A stretch of DNA of 5,385 nucleotides, from positions 1-5,385 of the forward strand of contig CAMWQV010000188.1 of the NCBI GenBank assembly GCA_947176425.1, given 5' to 3'. The notes under the pieces are model-generated. The model searched no databases. It was given only the letters and a program-made list of their open reading frames with translations, and had not been told where the DNA came from. This DNA is from an uncultured Clostridia bacterium (lineage in GTDB: Bacteria; Bacillota; Clostridia; Oscillospirales; Oscillospiraceae). The translations under genes and the position numbers were made by a program. Shown one piece after another: positions 4,712 to 5,385 of this stretch. Each line of letters opens with the position of its first letter. Positions within the stretch are counted from its first letter, which is position 1.

Positions 4712-5385
4712 ATGGATCATGAAGTCCAGATCGGGTTTGATACGTTGAGTTATTATCATCTCTTGTCACGTAAACAAAAGAGGAATATTCTAGAACGGCT
4801 TCAGCAATTGCCAGAATTTCGTATAATCAAAAATGATTACTTCGATGAATCGTATGAGTATGCCAGTGATTGTTTTGCACCTAACGGCGTAAAAATCTAC
4901 ATTTTTTGTGTCAAAGGAAGCAAGTGGGGCCTGTTTGTTGTTATTCATCCTACATGGGTCCTTGGAAATAAAGACCGTAGTGCGCTGTATCTATTTACAA
5001 ATCCAAGTTATAACCGGATGGTAAAAATTGTTGATAAAATGTTATCGGATGTCAAAGTTCCCTGTTCGCTGAATGATATGAAGCTATACCGGGCTGACGT
5101 GACTGCAAATCTCATTTTTTCCACTTGTGGATGGGTCGATGAATATATGCGCATTTTGAAAAAAGGAGCCATTTTACCCAACTACAAGTTAGATTGGTTC
5201 CGTGAAAAGGACGGAAAAGCCAAAGACTGCAAGTTTGCGAATCGTCACTCATACAAGCAAAAATGCAAGTCAGCGGCGTTTTTCGCCTATGATAAGACTG
5301 CTCAACTGAAGATGATCGACCGTTTCCCTGCGGCACTGATTGGAAAGAAAATCCTCCGATTGGAAATCCAACTCCGGCGGAAGGC
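4712..5385 (+). CDS. Putative rolling-circle replication initiator-like protein, first 224 residues
   Basis: The frame opens at ATG 4712, 10 bases after AAGGAG (inside the end of the helicase gene) and 1 base after the helicase stop, and stays open to the right edge. The pattern resembles replication initiators of rolling-circle plasmids and filamentous-type phages (Rep_trans and gene II/CRI-like families): KLYRADVTANLIF at 124-136 fits the conserved acidic-and-threonine segment (R-x-D-x-T), WVDEYMRILKKG at 141-152 fits the helix after it, SAAFFAYDKTAQL at 187-199 fits the conserved Tyr-Asp-Lys segment, and LRLEIQLRRK at 215-224 fits the following glutamate/arginine strand. In that family a tyrosine nicks one DNA strand at the origin. 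Tyr193 in the YDK motif is conserved in the pattern, but the catalytic residue cannot be assigned. The N-terminal 120 residues match nothing I recognise. Alternatives are a MobT-like relaxase or an unrelated element protein. Coupling to a helicase supports a DNA-processing role. Confidence 0.6.
   Translation, partial: MDHEVQIGFDTLSYYHLLSRKQKRNILERLQQLPEFRIIKNDYFDESYEYASDCFAPNGVKIYIFCVKGSKWGLFVVIHPTWVLGNKDRSALYLFTNPSYNRMVKIVDKMLSDVKVPCSLNDMKLYRADVTANLIFSTCGWVDEYMRILKKGAILPNYKLDWFREKDGKAKDCKFANRHSYKQKCKSAAFFAYDKTAQLKMIDRFPAALIGKKILRLEIQLRRK

Noticed and set aside
5112..5336. A 74-residue minus-strand frame
   Set aside because: It lies antisense to the initiator-like gene and has no ribosome binding site or recognisable features.

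Overview
The window looks like part of an integrative mobile element, or an accessory island, from a low-to-moderate GC Gram-positive bacterium, most likely a clostridial Firmicute. The reasons are the strong AGGAGG-type ribosome binding sites, the sigma-A-like promoters with TATACT -10 boxes, a large serine recombinase of the kind common on clostridial elements, and U-rich intrinsic terminators. Species cannot be told from the sequence. No rRNA, tRNA or CRISPR array is visible.

Layout. (i) 1-914, minus strand: the first 304 residues of a large serine recombinase; its C-terminus lies beyond the left edge. (ii) 915-1084: a compact divergent promoter region with two well-formed sigma-A-type promoters back to back, a cluster of GATATT-like repeats and a 7-bp inverted repeat over the predicted rightward transcription start. 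(iii) 1085-2743, plus: a 552-residue protein I do not recognise, closed by a hairpin just after its stop. (iv) 2958-3119, plus: a 53-residue SHOCT-like small protein that begins with a good ribosome binding site; its stop codon lies in the loop of one terminator hairpin and is followed by a second, perfect 15-bp terminator. (v) 3192-3477: an AT-rich noncoding leader with palindromes and a segment complementary to the ribosome binding site of the next gene. (vi) 3478-4710 and 4712 to the right edge, plus: a two-gene operon with a 1-base gap, encoding a short RecQ-like helicase (core plus zinc-binding cysteines, no HRDC domain) and the first 224 residues of a protein resembling rolling-circle replication initiators of plasmids and filamentous-type phages.

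Working model. The recombinase would excise and integrate the element. The helicase and initiator-like protein would form a replication or mobilisation module in which a RecQ-family helicase takes the place of the usual UvrD/PcrA-type partner. The 552-residue protein has its own promoter and terminator and looks like independently regulated cargo or an element-specific accessory factor. The recombinase and helicase calls are firm. The initiator call is moderate, and the module and cargo interpretations are inference.
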